DNA of 64,000 nt from Lumnitzera littorea. Taxonomy: Eukaryota; Streptophyta; Magnoliopsida; Myrtales; Combretaceae. The notes beneath the pieces were generated by a model that saw only the letters and a list, made by a program, of their open reading frames with translations, had not been told where the DNA came from and did not search any database. Below, in pieces: positions 11,341-22,724 of the stretch (position 1 is its first letter; every line of letters begins with the position of its first letter). Where the stretch lies: positions 67,160,308 to 67,224,307 of the forward strand of contig JAMXBB010000011.1 of the NCBI GenBank assembly GCA_024138015.1, read 5' to 3'. A program made the translations under genes and the position numbers.

Positions 11341-11659
11341 ATGACAACACCTACGGAGCTGCCCGAAACTTATGGGGTTTTTAACACCTTCAACATTAAC
11401 GACCTCAATTCATATCACCTTGACAAAGAGCTATCTAAAGATCATTCAAATTTGATCCCAAATCTAAATCAACCTGAAGGGGATGATAGGAATTAGGCTA
11501 CTGGTCATTTGAGTCGCAGCCGAGCTCGAGGACTAGAAGGACTAGTAAGGCGAATCCTCTTGCACTAGTTAACTCCTATAGAAGCTGAGTATCTCTTTGA
11601 TGACCAACTCTACATATTGAGCCAAATGATTGCCCATCTCTTGGAGATTGTGTGCTGAA
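11341..11659 (+). other. Element B pol 3' end and untranslated tail
   Basis: The frame degenerates after 11340; the DLNSYHLDKELS-like piece near 11400 is the last coding signal. Sequence to about 11660 is the expected position of the polypurine tract, but I cannot place a convincing one. Confidence 0.5.
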
Positions 11660-12360
11660 ATGTAGAATACTAAGACAACAGCCAATCTTCACTCTCTTAC
11701 TCACTCATGCCTGAGTTGACCACTTGCTTAGCTTTACTCTTATCGAGAGGTTAAGAGGATGACATTAAACTAATCCTCAGTCACCCTTGCCCGTGCAAGC
11801 AATCTATTCATACTTTTTTGTCTGCATCCTCTAACGGCATCGCCGATGTATCTTTGCCACTTGTATAGGACTACGTGTAGAATCTACTACATTAATCATT
11901 ACTTTTCTTGAATATTCATTTTAACCTTTTTATATTCCTGTACATTACTTCTTTAGGGCAATACCCTTTTTGTCTTTTCCCTTTTAAGTAAATTACCTAA
12001 CTTATTGGGTATAAATACCCCCTTCTATTTGTAGTCGTAATTATCAGGTTACCATTAATACACCTGACATTTTCCTCTCGTAAACACTGCTTGTTTACTT
12101 TCATTTCACTCTTATCCTAACCTTTAAGTAAGGCTAAGTGATGAGTAACATCACTAGACCAATTTGTACGTCATATCTAGTTGTGCTGTGAGTCTTTAGA
12201 AATTCCATCATTGTGTCATATCATTTGGGGCTGTTTATGGGTTTTACTTACTTTCATTTACTTTCCGTTTCTTTCACGCGTTCCCTATCACTATTTTCAA
12301 GCTTTTGGTAAGCTTTGACCCATCTAGCAACCTACCTTGTCTGTCCTCGGTTGTGGTTCA
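11660..12360 (+). repeat. 3' LTR of element B
   Basis: It aligns with the element A LTR (reverse complement of 5926-6640): GCAAGCAATCTATTCATAC near 11800, a TATA box TATAAATA at 12010-12017, the CACTCTTATCCTAACC block near 12108 and the AAGCTTTTGGTAAGCTTTGACC segment near 12298. The end is placed near 12357 (GTGGTTCA). Boundaries are approximate, and no target duplication can be tested because the 5' end of B is missing. Confidence 0.75.
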
Positions 12361-13129
12361 CATTAAGAACATATGCAAAAAGGTTCTTAGGAAGCCTTTA
12401 CTAGTAGCCCATGTATGGCGATTCGTTGCCCTCAACATTAATCGATTGCCTAAGATCGAATTTGACTCTACAACTTTAGAGGTTGATTAATTTACAGACT
12501 CAATGAATCTTGTATCAATCAAAAGTATCCAAAAACAAAAAATTAAATATATGTTGGGTTTTAGCATTCACATCAAAGTCTCACATTGAAATTGCAAAGG
12601 AATTAAGCTAAATTCAACAAATCTCCATTATGGCTTAACTTTTGAGTAAACGCAACAAATGCCTAAAAAAACTCATTCCCTATAATGGCCTCATTATGTA
12701 TTTGTTGCATCTCTACATAAGGGACTCATTATTCCTCATATGAACACAATTTTCATGTTTCATATCCCTAAATGCCTTTTTGAACGTTGAATGGGCTTAA
12801 TCTTATTAACAAGACAAAGAGCATGTCTTACTGTATTGTCAACACTGGATTTTTTAGGTGATTCAACATGTCTCTCTAGTCTTTCTCTTGCTATGGAACA
12901 ATGATGTCAATGATGTTGATCAGCATTATCTTTTTACTCATCTTTGAAGGATCCCTAAAGTTATTCTTACTCGAAAAACTATCCACTTTAGGCTCTACTT
13001 TTGCAACATTCTCTTAATCTACATCAAAATAAACTTAAAGCTTATTCCTTCAAAGTAAAAATAATAGATTCATTGATTATAGCAATGTTGCTAACAACCA
13101 AATTCCAACTCTTATGATAATACAATTTG
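12361..13129. other. Uncharacterised interval
   Basis: No conserved domain is recognised in six frames. Text near 12550-12830 has a TGTTGGGTTTTA...CACATTG-like start reminiscent of some LTR ends and may be an old non-coding repeat, but I cannot show a partner copy in the window. Confidence 0.35.
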
Positions 13130-13289
13130 TAGCTATTCTCACTAGATTTTTTGGCCAAGAAGAAAGAGTATTATTAAAAAAATAAAAAAATAGAGAAGTC
13201 AGGAGGTTTAGATCGTGCATCTACAAAAAGTAAAGAAATCAAAGGGGATGAGAGATTACCATCTCTAAAATGCTCATCCTCTTTTTACC

Positions 13290-13700
13290 CTAGGATGTAA
13301 CCCAGTTAGTTGGAGAACAAAAGGAAAACGAACTAGAAAGAAAAATAATGTCTTGCACCAATGGCTTCACTCTCCAAGAGGATTGATCGATACTATGAAT
13401 ACTAGCTATAAGAGGTGAGTAATCAAATTCAACTTCAATTGAGGTCCAATGCTTCATTCTCGCAAAGAGAAGAGCTCCTTTAATGGCTAGCGCTTCCAAA
13501 ACTTCCACATCGAACACAGTGACACTCTTTGAGACAAGAGCAAGACAAGAGGCATTGGACTCCTGTATAATAAAACCAATACTTGCATTGTTTTGAGTTT
13601 GAGAGTAAGACGCATCATGGTTTAACTTTACAATTCCTACAGTTGGTGGACTCCATCATATTCTTACATCGTGAGCCGGTAAATCTAAAGGACAACTGTT
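13290..13700 (-). pseudogene. LINE ORF2: C-terminal RNase H-like domain
   Basis: The minus strand from about 13690 reads WWSPPTVGIVKLNHDASY, then SIGFIIQESNA, then EVLEALAIKGALLFARMKHW and IEVEFDYSPLIASI. This matches the RVT_3 RNase H-like fold found at the end of many plant LINE ORF2 proteins, with the first Asp (NHDASY), the Glu (LEALA) and the third acidic position (EFDY) recognisable. A frameshift separates the start from the open piece 13290-13517. Confidence 0.88.
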
Positions 13701-14159
13701 GGGATTAGCAATATCATGCCTACATTGTGTCTTATGAGTCATAATTTGAGTATCAATAGCTCTAGACGACCTTGAAGAAGGGTACATGACCACATCGGCA
13801 TTTCGAATAGCAGGGGAAACTAGATCAACATTGCCAAAATTCCTCTTACACATCCATTTGACTATTGTAGCTTTAATGTGCACAGCAACTGCAGTTATAT
13901 TTGGTCTATGTTTATTAGCCTAAGATTCATTTCTATGCCTTTAGATATGCCAAAAAATCACACGAACTTTCATAAGGTCCTCCTAATCTAAGCTTGAGTT
14001 CATTAAAGATTTCACCAGCGACCACAACTAATCTTTGATTCGAGTAGTAGGAAGAAGCTCTGTTCTCAATCCTAAGATTTCAAACCAATCTTTGATTCGA
14101 GCAGAGAAGGAACATATGCTTTATCGATTCAAGCTCTTAATAGAAACTACAAACTGGAG

Positions 14160-14570
14160 CAGATCTTCAGTGTCTCTTGAATAGATTTTCATTAGTAATA
14201 AGACAGTTTCTACAAGTTCTCCATAATAGATGTTTTGTTTTTGGGTAGGGGGAATCAATGCTCCACATCATCTTCCAAAAGGAGGTGCTTGGCGAGAACG
14301 AGGATGATGGACCTGTAGAGCTTAAAAGTTCAAGATATTTTAATTGTCTCAATCTCCTATATCCAAATTTGCTGGCGTAAGAGTTAGATCTTTCAAAAGG
14401 CCAAATGATGGAATCATCATGCAACCGTGCTTGAAGCATAATTTTACCAATAGCTCTTTTCTTATCCTCCGAAACTAGACCACCAAGTAAATCACAGTTC
14501 CAAGAACTTACATTTTGATTGGGATCAAAATGCACTTCTGGGGGAGGACGCAATTTAAACCAATCCAAAT
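14160..14570 (-). pseudogene. LINE ORF2: zf-RVT region
   Basis: A 133-residue open piece on the minus strand includes WPFERSNSYASKFGYR and, near its end, MMWSIDSPYPKTKHLLWRTCRN and CLITNENLFKRH. This is the signature of the zinc-binding zf-RVT domain, which follows RT in plant LINEs. Upstream sequence, to about 14900, holds the linker with further shifts. Confidence 0.88.
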
Positions 14571-14899
14571 TTGATGTCCAAGGATCTCTTTAGAGTAGAA
14601 TCTTTTCTCCATTTCCTTCTTTCCATAGATAATTGTTGGTTATCAACTCTTTGCCACAACAAATGCTCCTCCAATCCCATGATGCCTAGCCTCCAATCTT
14701 GGCTGTAAGGAAATCAGAATTGTCAAAATAGATGTTCTTTAATACTCTTACCCAAAGAGAATCTGGCTACTACAATGCTCTCCATGCTATCTTGCCTAAC
14801 AAAACTTTGTTGACATCTTCTAAGTCTCTAAAATCCAAACCTCCTAGGTGCTTAGGTAATGTCAAGTCTTCCCATTTTCTCCAATGTATTTTCTTGCAA

Positions 14900-16100
14900 T
14901 TTGCATCACCACTCCACCAAAATCACACTATAAGAGAAGAGACTTCATTACACCGCTTCTTAGGAAATAGAAATACATTCATTGCATAGTTTAGGACAGC
15001 AAAGGCAATAGCTTTGATGAGAATCTTACGTCCTCCATGGGGTAAGAGTAAACTTTTCCATCCATTGAACTTCTTTACAATCCTTTCCTTAATAGAGTTC
15101 AAGGCTGCACACTTAGATCTCCTCCATTTTGTAGGTAATCCCAAATATTTGCCTGGCTTATTTACATGAGAAATTTAAAGCTTGTCACAGAACCTTCTTT
15201 TGATACCTTCAGGAGTGTTTTTACTAAAGGTAATCGATCACTTTGGAAAGCTGATTTTCTGACCTAAGTCCTTGCAATAAATCTGAAGAATTACGAAAAG
15301 GTGTTGAAAATTGGCTTCATTGACCTTTTCAAATAACAATAAGTCATTTGCAAAAAATAGATGAGTTAGTTCAGGACTATTTCGTTTTATCTTAATGCCC
15401 TTGATGTTACCCCACAAATTCTCTTTGTGAATCATCCTGAACAAAGAGTTAGCCACTAGAATGAATAAATATGGGTAAATAGGATCCTCTTGTCTAAGGC
15501 CTCGAGTCGGGGGAAAAGAACCTACTCTATTTCCATTTAGAATAAGATTATAAGAAACAGACTTGATACAACCCATAATCCAACCAATCCAAATATGGCT
15601 AAACCCCATTTGTTCCATTAAAGATTCTAAATATAGCCACTCTACCCATTCATAAGCTTTAGCCATATCAATCATGACAGCACATTAATAATCCTTCCCA
15701 TATGTTTTCAATTTCAAAGAGTGAAAAACCTCATGGGCAATGACAATGTTATTTTGTATTGGTTGGCATGGAATAAAAGCATTCTGATAGGGGGAAACAA
15801 TGGAATCTAGAATAGGTTGTAACCTATTTGCCAATACTTTTGATATAATTTTATAAGAGAAGTTACATAGGCTAATAGGCCTAAAATGGGAAATAAATTC
15901 AAGACACTTAGACTTAGGAATGAGAACAATTTCATATTGTTGAGATTTAGAGGGAGAGTACCTATGTTGAAGAAGTGTTTGATTGACTCGGTAATAAAGG
16001 AGCCCATGACATTCCAATTGGATTGATAGAAAAGACCATTGAAACCATATACTCTTGGAGCTTTGAGTGCCCCCATACCAAACACCGTTGTTTTAATCTC
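14900..16100 (-). pseudogene. LINE ORF2: reverse transcriptase
   Basis: Minus-strand motifs in order: VLIPKSKCLEFISHFRPISL and CNFSYKIISKVLANRLQPIL (15685-16017), NAFIPCQPIQNNIVIAHEV, DMAKAYEWVEW (15640-15675), GLRQEDPIYPYLFIL, THLFFANDLLLF near 15340, then the thumb region ending in WKSLLLPHGGRKILIKA near 15030. The catalytic FADD box reads FAND, so one Asp is lost. Frame changes lie at about 15680 and 15240. Confidence 0.92.
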
Positions 16101-16299
16101 TTCTTCTTCGATAGGTCTAGTGAGCCACTTGTTATGTTCCTTTGTAATAATTGTGTCAATGTACCTTAGGGACTCGAAGATCTAATGGTCCAATTTTGAT
16201 GTGTACAACCTAGAAAAGAATTCTAGGAAGGCTATTGAGATTTCAACCTCTTCTTCAAGCCAAGCATCTTCGCAAGACTTAATCCTCAAAACTTTGTTT

Positions 16300-17410
16300 C
16301 TTGCCCTTCTCGACATGGTAAATTGGTGAAAAAGCTTGATGTTTCTATCACCACAACTGAGCCAAAGGACCCTTGATCTTTGCTTCTAGAAGCTTTCTTC
16401 CCTGGCTTGAGCTTGTTCAAGATCATGAGCAAGTCTATTAATAATAAACTGATTAGTGATGGCTGCTGGTTTGTTTTGTTCAGTAGTAAGCTCACTATTT
16501 AATTCTTCAATGAGCCGGCGATTGTTGCAAACATTGTTGCATTTCCAAAGCTTTAATGCAACACGACACTTATCAAGCTTGGTAAGCAAACCTGTAAGAT
16601 CCAAGGGAGCGCCAGTCGACACCCATGTTTGCTTAATGAGTTCTCTACAATCCTCAATATGCAACCAATTCTCTTCGAATCTAAAATGACTTGAACCAAT
16701 CTTCTCACGAACCTTAGTTTTCAAAACAATGGGAGAGTGGTTAGAGGCCTTTGCAGGAAGATTAAATACTTGAGCTTGTGGGTATGATTGAGCTCTGTCA
16801 TAATTAATTAAACACCTATCCAATCTTTCCTTGATTAAGCCATCTCCGTTTCTCCCATTGGACCACGTAAACGTTTGACCTTGGTTTCCAAGATCAACAA
16901 GGTGACAATCATGCATCATCTCCTGAAAAGTTACAAGTTGCCTCATAGGTTGTCTCTTCCTCTACTTTTCTCTTTCCTATACGTTATTTCATTCAAATTG
17001 CCCACAACAAGCCCTGCATCATTTATAAAATATGAAATTGATCTCAATTTATTGCAAAAATTTACTCTTCATAGAAAATTGAGGGGAACAAAACAAAATG
17101 AGATTCGAACACCAACAGTACTATTTGGTAACTATACCTAAGAGTCAATCGGGTTTTTGGAGCTTTCAATGATCTCAACCTGAATATCATCATTCCACCA
17201 TAAAGACAATCCTCCGGACAAACCTAAAGGTTCCACATGATAGCCATTATTGAAGTAATGGTTTCTTCTGATCACATCAACTCTGCTCGCTTTATTACAA
17301 GTCTCTACGAGGAAGACTAGGGAGGGTCTATGGCGCCTAATAAAATACCTTAACGCCTGAACTGTTGAGGGTCGACCCAGACCTTGATAGTTCCAACTTA
17401 GGACAATCAT
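16300..17410 (-). pseudogene. LINE ORF2: AP-like endonuclease
   Basis: The N-terminal piece (17138-17410) starts MIVLSWNYQGLGRPSTVQAL and has SLVFLVETCN, carrying the expected Asn and Glu. The C-terminal piece (16386-16946) has DLGNQGQTFTWSNGR, then IKERLDRCL, then KASNHSPIVL. The normal SDH catalytic motif is SNH, so the Asp is replaced. The two pieces are in different frames, with about 190 bases of degenerate sequence between. This enzyme nicks target DNA for target-primed reverse transcription in active elements. Confidence 0.92.
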
Positions 17411-17429
17411 GGCTCTTGGGTGTCTTTTA

Positions 17430-18100
17430 GCCAGCCACCATGGCCTTCAACAGCAAGGTGAGATACTTCTTCCACATTAACTTCAACAAGGTTATTTTCA
17501 AAGTCCAACTTGCTTCATACAATTCTCTTTCTTCTCACATGGGTAGATTGCTTTGTCTTTTGAAAAGTTCTCCTATTACTACGAGGGAGCTTGACAACAT
17601 TCTCCGCTTCCTCTTTCTTCACTTTTTTGTTGGCTAGAGTTGCCTCAGGTACAACTAGACTGAGGTCTTCTCTTCCTCTTTTGGTAGATAACTTGATCAA
17701 GGCTTTAGTTATCGGGGATGGTATTTCCTTAATCTTGTCAATTTGAGGAGAGTGACTACTTCAGTAGGGTGAGTTGACAGGGCTAAGGTTGGAAGGTTTG
17801 TCAGGTGGCCTCTCTAGTTCTTGTACAAAATAGATGGAATTTGTTGAAGTAGAGATTTGGGATTCAATGTGTAGGATATGGTCAGAAGTAGGGACATTGG
17901 TTGTGGCGTTTGGATAGGGATGTGTTGGCAGGAGGTGTACAGATAACGAAGGAATGGTTGGTTGTGAGATATTGGGCTGTGGGATGGTCGGGTGGAAAGT
18001 AGGGTTGCAGATGTGGGGCAAGGTACTCTTAATATTTGAAAAAGTAGGGGGTTCAAAGGTAACAGTAGTTTGCACCTGGTCGGGTGTTCAGTCAACGTTG
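17430..18100 (-). pseudogene. LINE ORF1 to ORF2 spacer, proline-rich ORF1 tail
   Basis: Two overlapping open frames (17761-18075 and 17814-18095) are Pro/Ser/Thr-rich with tandem TIPQPNISQPTIPS-like text, fitting the disordered ORF1 C-terminus. A basic piece at 17515-17700 (STKRGREDLSLV, NKKVKKEEAENV) resembles the end of such ORF1 proteins. No domain is recognised. Confidence 0.6.
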
Positions 18101-19140
18101 AGGGTGGGATTTAGCATATAAGAGGAAACATGACTTGTTGAGATATCAGGAGTACATGTCTAGCCAGTATAATACAGGTCCTACGATTGAAGCAAAGTAT
18201 CAGTATTTTTCTCCATGGTCAATGCTTCTTTAGCATTTATTCCTTTTTCAATTATACTTTCCTTAGAAATCAGATCTTGCAATTGAGGCAAAGAATCAGT
18301 ATTTCTCCCCATGATCAACGCTTCTCTAGCATTTTCTCCTTTTTCATTTATACATTCCTTATTTGATAATTGCATAGGTGGCACGTGCGAAGCGTTTGTC
18401 GTCTTTCTCCTCTGGTCACTACTCCGCTGATCACTGCTCATCTGATAGTCCTGCGAAGCTTTCAACCATGGCCCCAGATTCTTTGATTTGAAATTTTCCA
18501 TTCTAGAACTGGGACACTTGTTCACTAAATGTCCGAAGGCACCATAAGCAAAGCAAAATTCACCTAGCCTCTCATATTTCAAAAATATTTTGATCTTTTT
18601 TCCTCCTTTACCTTTGATCCACATTGTATCAATTAATGGCTTTGAAACATTAAAACTAACTCTTACCCGTAAGTAATCGTGTCTCAAAGTGTCAAAGTCA
18701 TCAACTTCAACAACTTTCCCAGTCTTTCTCCTATTTTCGCAGCATTTTGACTTACAAGCATGGCCAAAGGTAAACTGTGAATTTGGACCCAAAAACTTAC
18801 ATCGGAGAAGTCGATATCCTGGATATTTTGATGGAGCTCCCATTTCTGACAACAACAGGGCTTCCCATAGCTGTCCAAGGGCTCATGTTTATGATTCTGT
18901 CCACCACCGTACCATCAACAGATGCTAACAGGAAATAATTCTCCCTTAGGTGCGAGATAACGAAAATTAACTAATCTGTCCCATGCCCGCTTGAGGATGT
19001 TGATGACACCATTTTTATTCAGCAATCTTTCTATGACCACTTTTCCCACCAGATGATGATTTTCATGAGTTTTATCAGTTACCAGATCTAAAATTTCAAT
19101 GGTCTCATCATCGGTATTGGTTTGTCATAGGGGCTCCATA
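18100..19140 (-). pseudogene. LINE ORF1: DUF4283-like domain and zinc knuckle
   Basis: Minus-strand frames give VGKVVIERLLNKNGVINILK and RAWDRLVNFRYL near 19060-18960, SDVSFWVQIHSLPLAM near 18790, and then LRVRVSFNVSKPLIDTMWIK, followed by KIFLKYERLGEFCFAYGAFG and HLVNKCP (18181-18855). This is the DUF4283 then CCHC knuckle order of plant L1 ORF1, an RNA-binding chaperone. The second Cys of the knuckle is Tyr (CFAYG), so metal binding is probably lost. A frameshift separates the first and second parts near 18850. Confidence 0.88.
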
Positions 19141-19310
19141 TCACGAAGCAATTGGGACACCTGACTAAGGGAAAAAGATTGACTGTCAAACACCAAGAAT
19201 AAAGGCAAACGAAAAGATAGGGAAAGAAGATAAAACAAGTAGGAGCAGGAGACACAGAAATGACGCTTTCAAGACACGAAAAGAAACCACACGTGCACAT
19301 ACTTATGCAA

Positions 19311-20954
19311 GCTTATTATTAAATATAAAAATTTTAAGGACTAGCTAATAGGAACTCTTTGGGATTTTGATATATAGCATACCGATATAGAATCAATTCA
19401 TTTCCACCCAAAACTCTTGCTTGTAACCTACATTGGATAGCATAAAACTTAGCAGTCTCCGATAAATGTTTCAAACATATGTTTAATGATAGTTACCAAG
19501 AGGTTCCTAAGGAGAAATGCATAGATATACAGTCTATAAACTCTAAATTTTGTTAATCTATAACTTAATTTTTCTCAATCTATAAACTCTAAACTTAGTT
19601 AATCTGTAACTTAATTTTTCTACTTGCTTCTTAATCATAGTTGTGGTAGTGTGTATATATGTTAGTGATAACATAATATTGTAAATAAGTGGGTTTGATC
19701 AATAAAGATGGATATTTATTACTCATTTATTGCATTTTTATGGCCAATTATTTAAGACAAAGTCCCATGAGAATAATGTAGGATTTGGGCATTCGAGGTA
19801 TATTTGGTCAACCGTGAATGTTTCTGATGGAGTGAGTGTCTAGAAGGCTAGAGGTGAAAGATTATCAAGCTTATTAATCCTAAGTCATAATTATTAATAG
19901 AGGAACTGGGTTTAAGAAAGACATAATGGTGAAGTCTATTTTGATAGGTGATTGGATATGATCCATAGTTTAGGAAATGTCACATTTGAGTGCTAATTAG
20001 TTCATTTGGTTTTGAATTGGTGTTATTAATATTTAAATATGAGAATTTTGTATGCATAGTTTAGATTGTGCTACCTTTGAATCACCACGAGTAATTAAAG
20101 CCTCTTTCCTCCTACCCAACTTACTGAAAAAATGATTTTCCTACTTTTTCTATCAATGAAAGTTGTATAGCAACTCATTTACTATGATAACACTGTCTAT
20201 AAAGGGATGAAATTAGATTGATTTCATCTAATGAGACTATCTAGTTCTAGTGTGATTTTATTGACTTAGATTTTTGTAATGATACTATGAGGAATATTAC
20301 ATGATCTTATGCTTCTAACTATTTATGGATGGACTAAAATGGTTTAATTTATATCATGTTATATCATAAGTTTGCAAAATAACATCTTTTCCCTAAGCCT
20401 TTAAAAATCTTAAGGAAAATATTTATAGATCCCCTCTTGTTTACTCAACCTATTTATCTTAATAAAAAAAAAGGCAAAAGAAAAAAGACAATTTGCATAT
20501 ATACATTGCACAAATCTAAGAAGGATACATTTGAACCTAAGAATAGTGTAATAAAAAAAAGGAAAATATTCAATAACAAAGTAAAATCTTATTCCTAACT
20601 ATCTTTCAAATTATTAACATACTTATAGCAAGTCCATCTTTAAATGTTTCAGAAGCACCAATTTATGTAACTAAGCATCAAAAGATAAGATGTTAATTGT
20701 GTTGATAAAGTATATAAATTTGAGTAAAGACTCTGACTTTTGGTGTTAAAGAAATGGAGGTTTTACATCCCAATGACAATGGTCATCACCTTTGATTTTG
20801 GAGTGTATAAGGTGTTGATAATGAGGGAGTATATGCCATTCCTATCGCTAACATCTTTCTCGTTGGCATCTAATAATGCATGGTCTATTTAGAGAGATAA
20901 ATGGAAGCAAAGTTTAGAAAGGGAGTAATGAGATAGACTAACTAAGCTAATTGC
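19311..20954. other. AT-rich interval without recognisable genes
   Basis: No ORF longer than about 60 codons with familiar motifs is seen. The stretch carries a two-unit tandem repeat (19533-19622) and otherwise looks like unconstrained intergenic DNA. Confidence 0.5.
19533..19622. repeat. Tandem duplication, two ~46-bp units
   Basis: Unit one at 19533-19578 and unit two at 19579-19622 both start TCTATAAACTCTAAA and end in a CTTAATTTTTCT block, differing at a few positions. A simple local duplication. Confidence 0.8.
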
Positions 20955-21390
20955 TGATATGCCAAAACATAGAAAGATGAATGGATTAAATGAGTAGCAA
21001 GAAGGCTACAATACTTGCAAGACTAAGTGGAAGTTTAAGGAGTCATATTGTTACAAATACACACGTATGGAGACATATACAACAATAGGTAGGAGTCACT
21101 CAAATAATAGTTTGTTACAAGTAGTTAGTGGATGAACACAAGTACAACTGTCATCAAATTATAATGAATGAGCATAAATAGAGACTAATAAATAAAGAAA
21201 TATCGAATTTTTATGCTTGAAAAGCATCTTACTTGAGGATCTTTTAGTACTCTAAGTCTTAAGACTATCACTTTTCCTTTCCTATATACCTTACCCAAAC
21301 ATCAATCTTAAATCATTAGATATCTATGTAATTTTCTCAATCACATTACAATTGAATATTATTAATGAATAGATCTTAAGAGGGATGCCA
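20955..21390 (+). repeat. Solo LTR of family E
   Basis: It aligns along its length with the 3' LTR at 37979-38412: TGATATGCCAAAACATAG against TGTTATGACGAAGCATAG at the start, the ATAGTTTGTTACAAGTAG block in the middle (21105 and 38129), and AACATCAAYCYTAAATCATT near the end. No pol sequence adjoins it. Neighbouring bases do not form a clear target duplication (ATTGC against CCAGG), so the exact ends are estimates. Confidence 0.75.
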
Positions 21391-22073
21391 CCAGGTCGGG
21401 TATTATAGGGTAGTTGACCCTACCCGATTTGGTAATTACCCTATAAGATCTAACCTATAGGATTTTAGGATGGGTTTCAAAACCTCATAGTGTTTTGGAA
21501 TTTAAAAACTCTACCAAAAACTCGAAATTGATAAGAAAATAATTAATATATATGTTTAATTACTATGTTTTACCCTTTATTTCTAGCTACCATGGATTAC
21601 TCCAGGAAGAGAAGTGAAGGGTTTGATGGCTCTACATGTCTCAGTTTAAGAAACCTAAGCAACTATCATGATTGAGATTTATTGTTGGTGACTATGTTTG
21701 AATTAGGTTATGTACACATTGAAGTGGGCATATTATTGAATGGTGATGATCGATAGTGTTTACATGATTAAGTGAAATAGGCAGTGGACTGGAGTCAGTA
21801 TTATTGTTAGTGAATTTTGGGATGAGGAAAAATCCTGTAAAAGAAAGTGAAATACTTGGTACCGGGGCCAGTCCAGTGCAGTCACTCCGATGCCAAAGTC
21901 ATTAAAGTAACTTAGTAGAGTAAGTATGTGAATAAGAAGTGTCAGGACCCTTTATAGAGTTTCTTTCCGGTATTTATAGATGGTTGTAGGTCCAAGGTAG
22001 TTGTTAGGATAATTGTTAAGACACGTAGAAGTTTCTTGACTTGATATCTCCCCTCATATGTAGGAGTAGCAGG
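21391..22073. other. Uncharacterised interval before element C
   Basis: No coding domain is seen. A short inverted word pair (TCGGGTA near 21396 and TACCCGA near 21420) can form a small hairpin. The text near 21860-21930 (CCAGTCCAGTGCAGTCACTC and onwards) looks like LTR sequence known from Tat-type elements, on the plus strand, but no partner is in the window. Confidence 0.4.
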
Positions 22074-22263
22074 CGGTTGTATAATATAATCGTGCTTATG
22101 ATAACTGCTCGCACCATACTTAAATTCAAACTAGGAGAGCTTTTTATACTCAGCATAAATGCTGTGTATCATCTATGTGGTGCGAATGCTGAGAGAGTTG
22201 GTTACGCTGCTTCTTGGTAGACGAAAGGTCGAGTGTCAGATGAATGAAAACTGATTATCAACA
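22074..22263 (-). repeat. 3' LTR of element C (190 bp)
   Basis: On the minus strand it starts TGTTGATAATCAGTTTTCAT and ends ACAACCG, where the other LTR ends ACAACCA. It has the same length as the 5' LTR. Most differences between the two are transitions. It abuts a purine-rich tract on its right side, as expected for a 3' LTR of a minus-strand element. Confidence 0.85.
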
Positions 22264-22280
22264 TTTGCCCCTCAACTCCC
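22264..22280 (-). promoter_or_regulatory. Polypurine tract of element C
   Basis: The minus strand reads GGGAGTTGAGGGGCAAA directly before the LTR start TGTTGATAAT. It is purine-rich with a GAGGGG core, fitting the plus-strand primer of an LTR retrotransposon. Confidence 0.75.
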
Positions 22281-22724
22281 ATGTTCAAGCAATTGACAAA
22301 GGGAGTTACACATATATTGTACTAGAGGTTGAATGGGGAGAGATTCTTTAGATTTAGACTGAGTAATACGGGAAGTAGGATGGATTACATCCTAACCGAA
22401 AGATCGCCATTTCTAAACTCCTGCTTGTTCAAGAAACCAAGAAATTGGAGGCATGACATCTGTCGCCTAGGTCATTATTTTGTGGTAGGCTTAATAATTG
22501 TCAGAGAGTTTTCAGCCGTCAGATTTCTATCATGAGATACGCGTCAGCGATCTACGGGATTACCATATTAGCGCATCGTTACTGTCAGAAGTAGATTTGT
22601 AGTTATGAGGAAAAATCGTCCTTATATAAAGTACTATTCATAGTCATAATTGGCCTCTTTAGTCGCATCTTAAACTTTCATTCATTTCCTTGTCTTCAAC
22701 TTGAATTCTTTGATTTGTGTTAGG

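Larger units (their letters stand above)
13130..19310 (-). mobile_element. L1-type LINE, full-span but decayed
   Basis: On the minus strand the order is ORF1 (DUF4283-like plus zinc knuckle, 19140-18100), endonuclease (17410-16300), reverse transcriptase (16100-14900), zf-RVT (14570-14160) and RNase H-like domain (13700-13290). That is the layout of plant L1 elements that carry a terminal RNase H. Many frameshifts and stops are present. I see no clear poly(A) tail (a T-run on the plus strand near 13130) or target duplication, so both ends are approximate. Confidence 0.9.
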
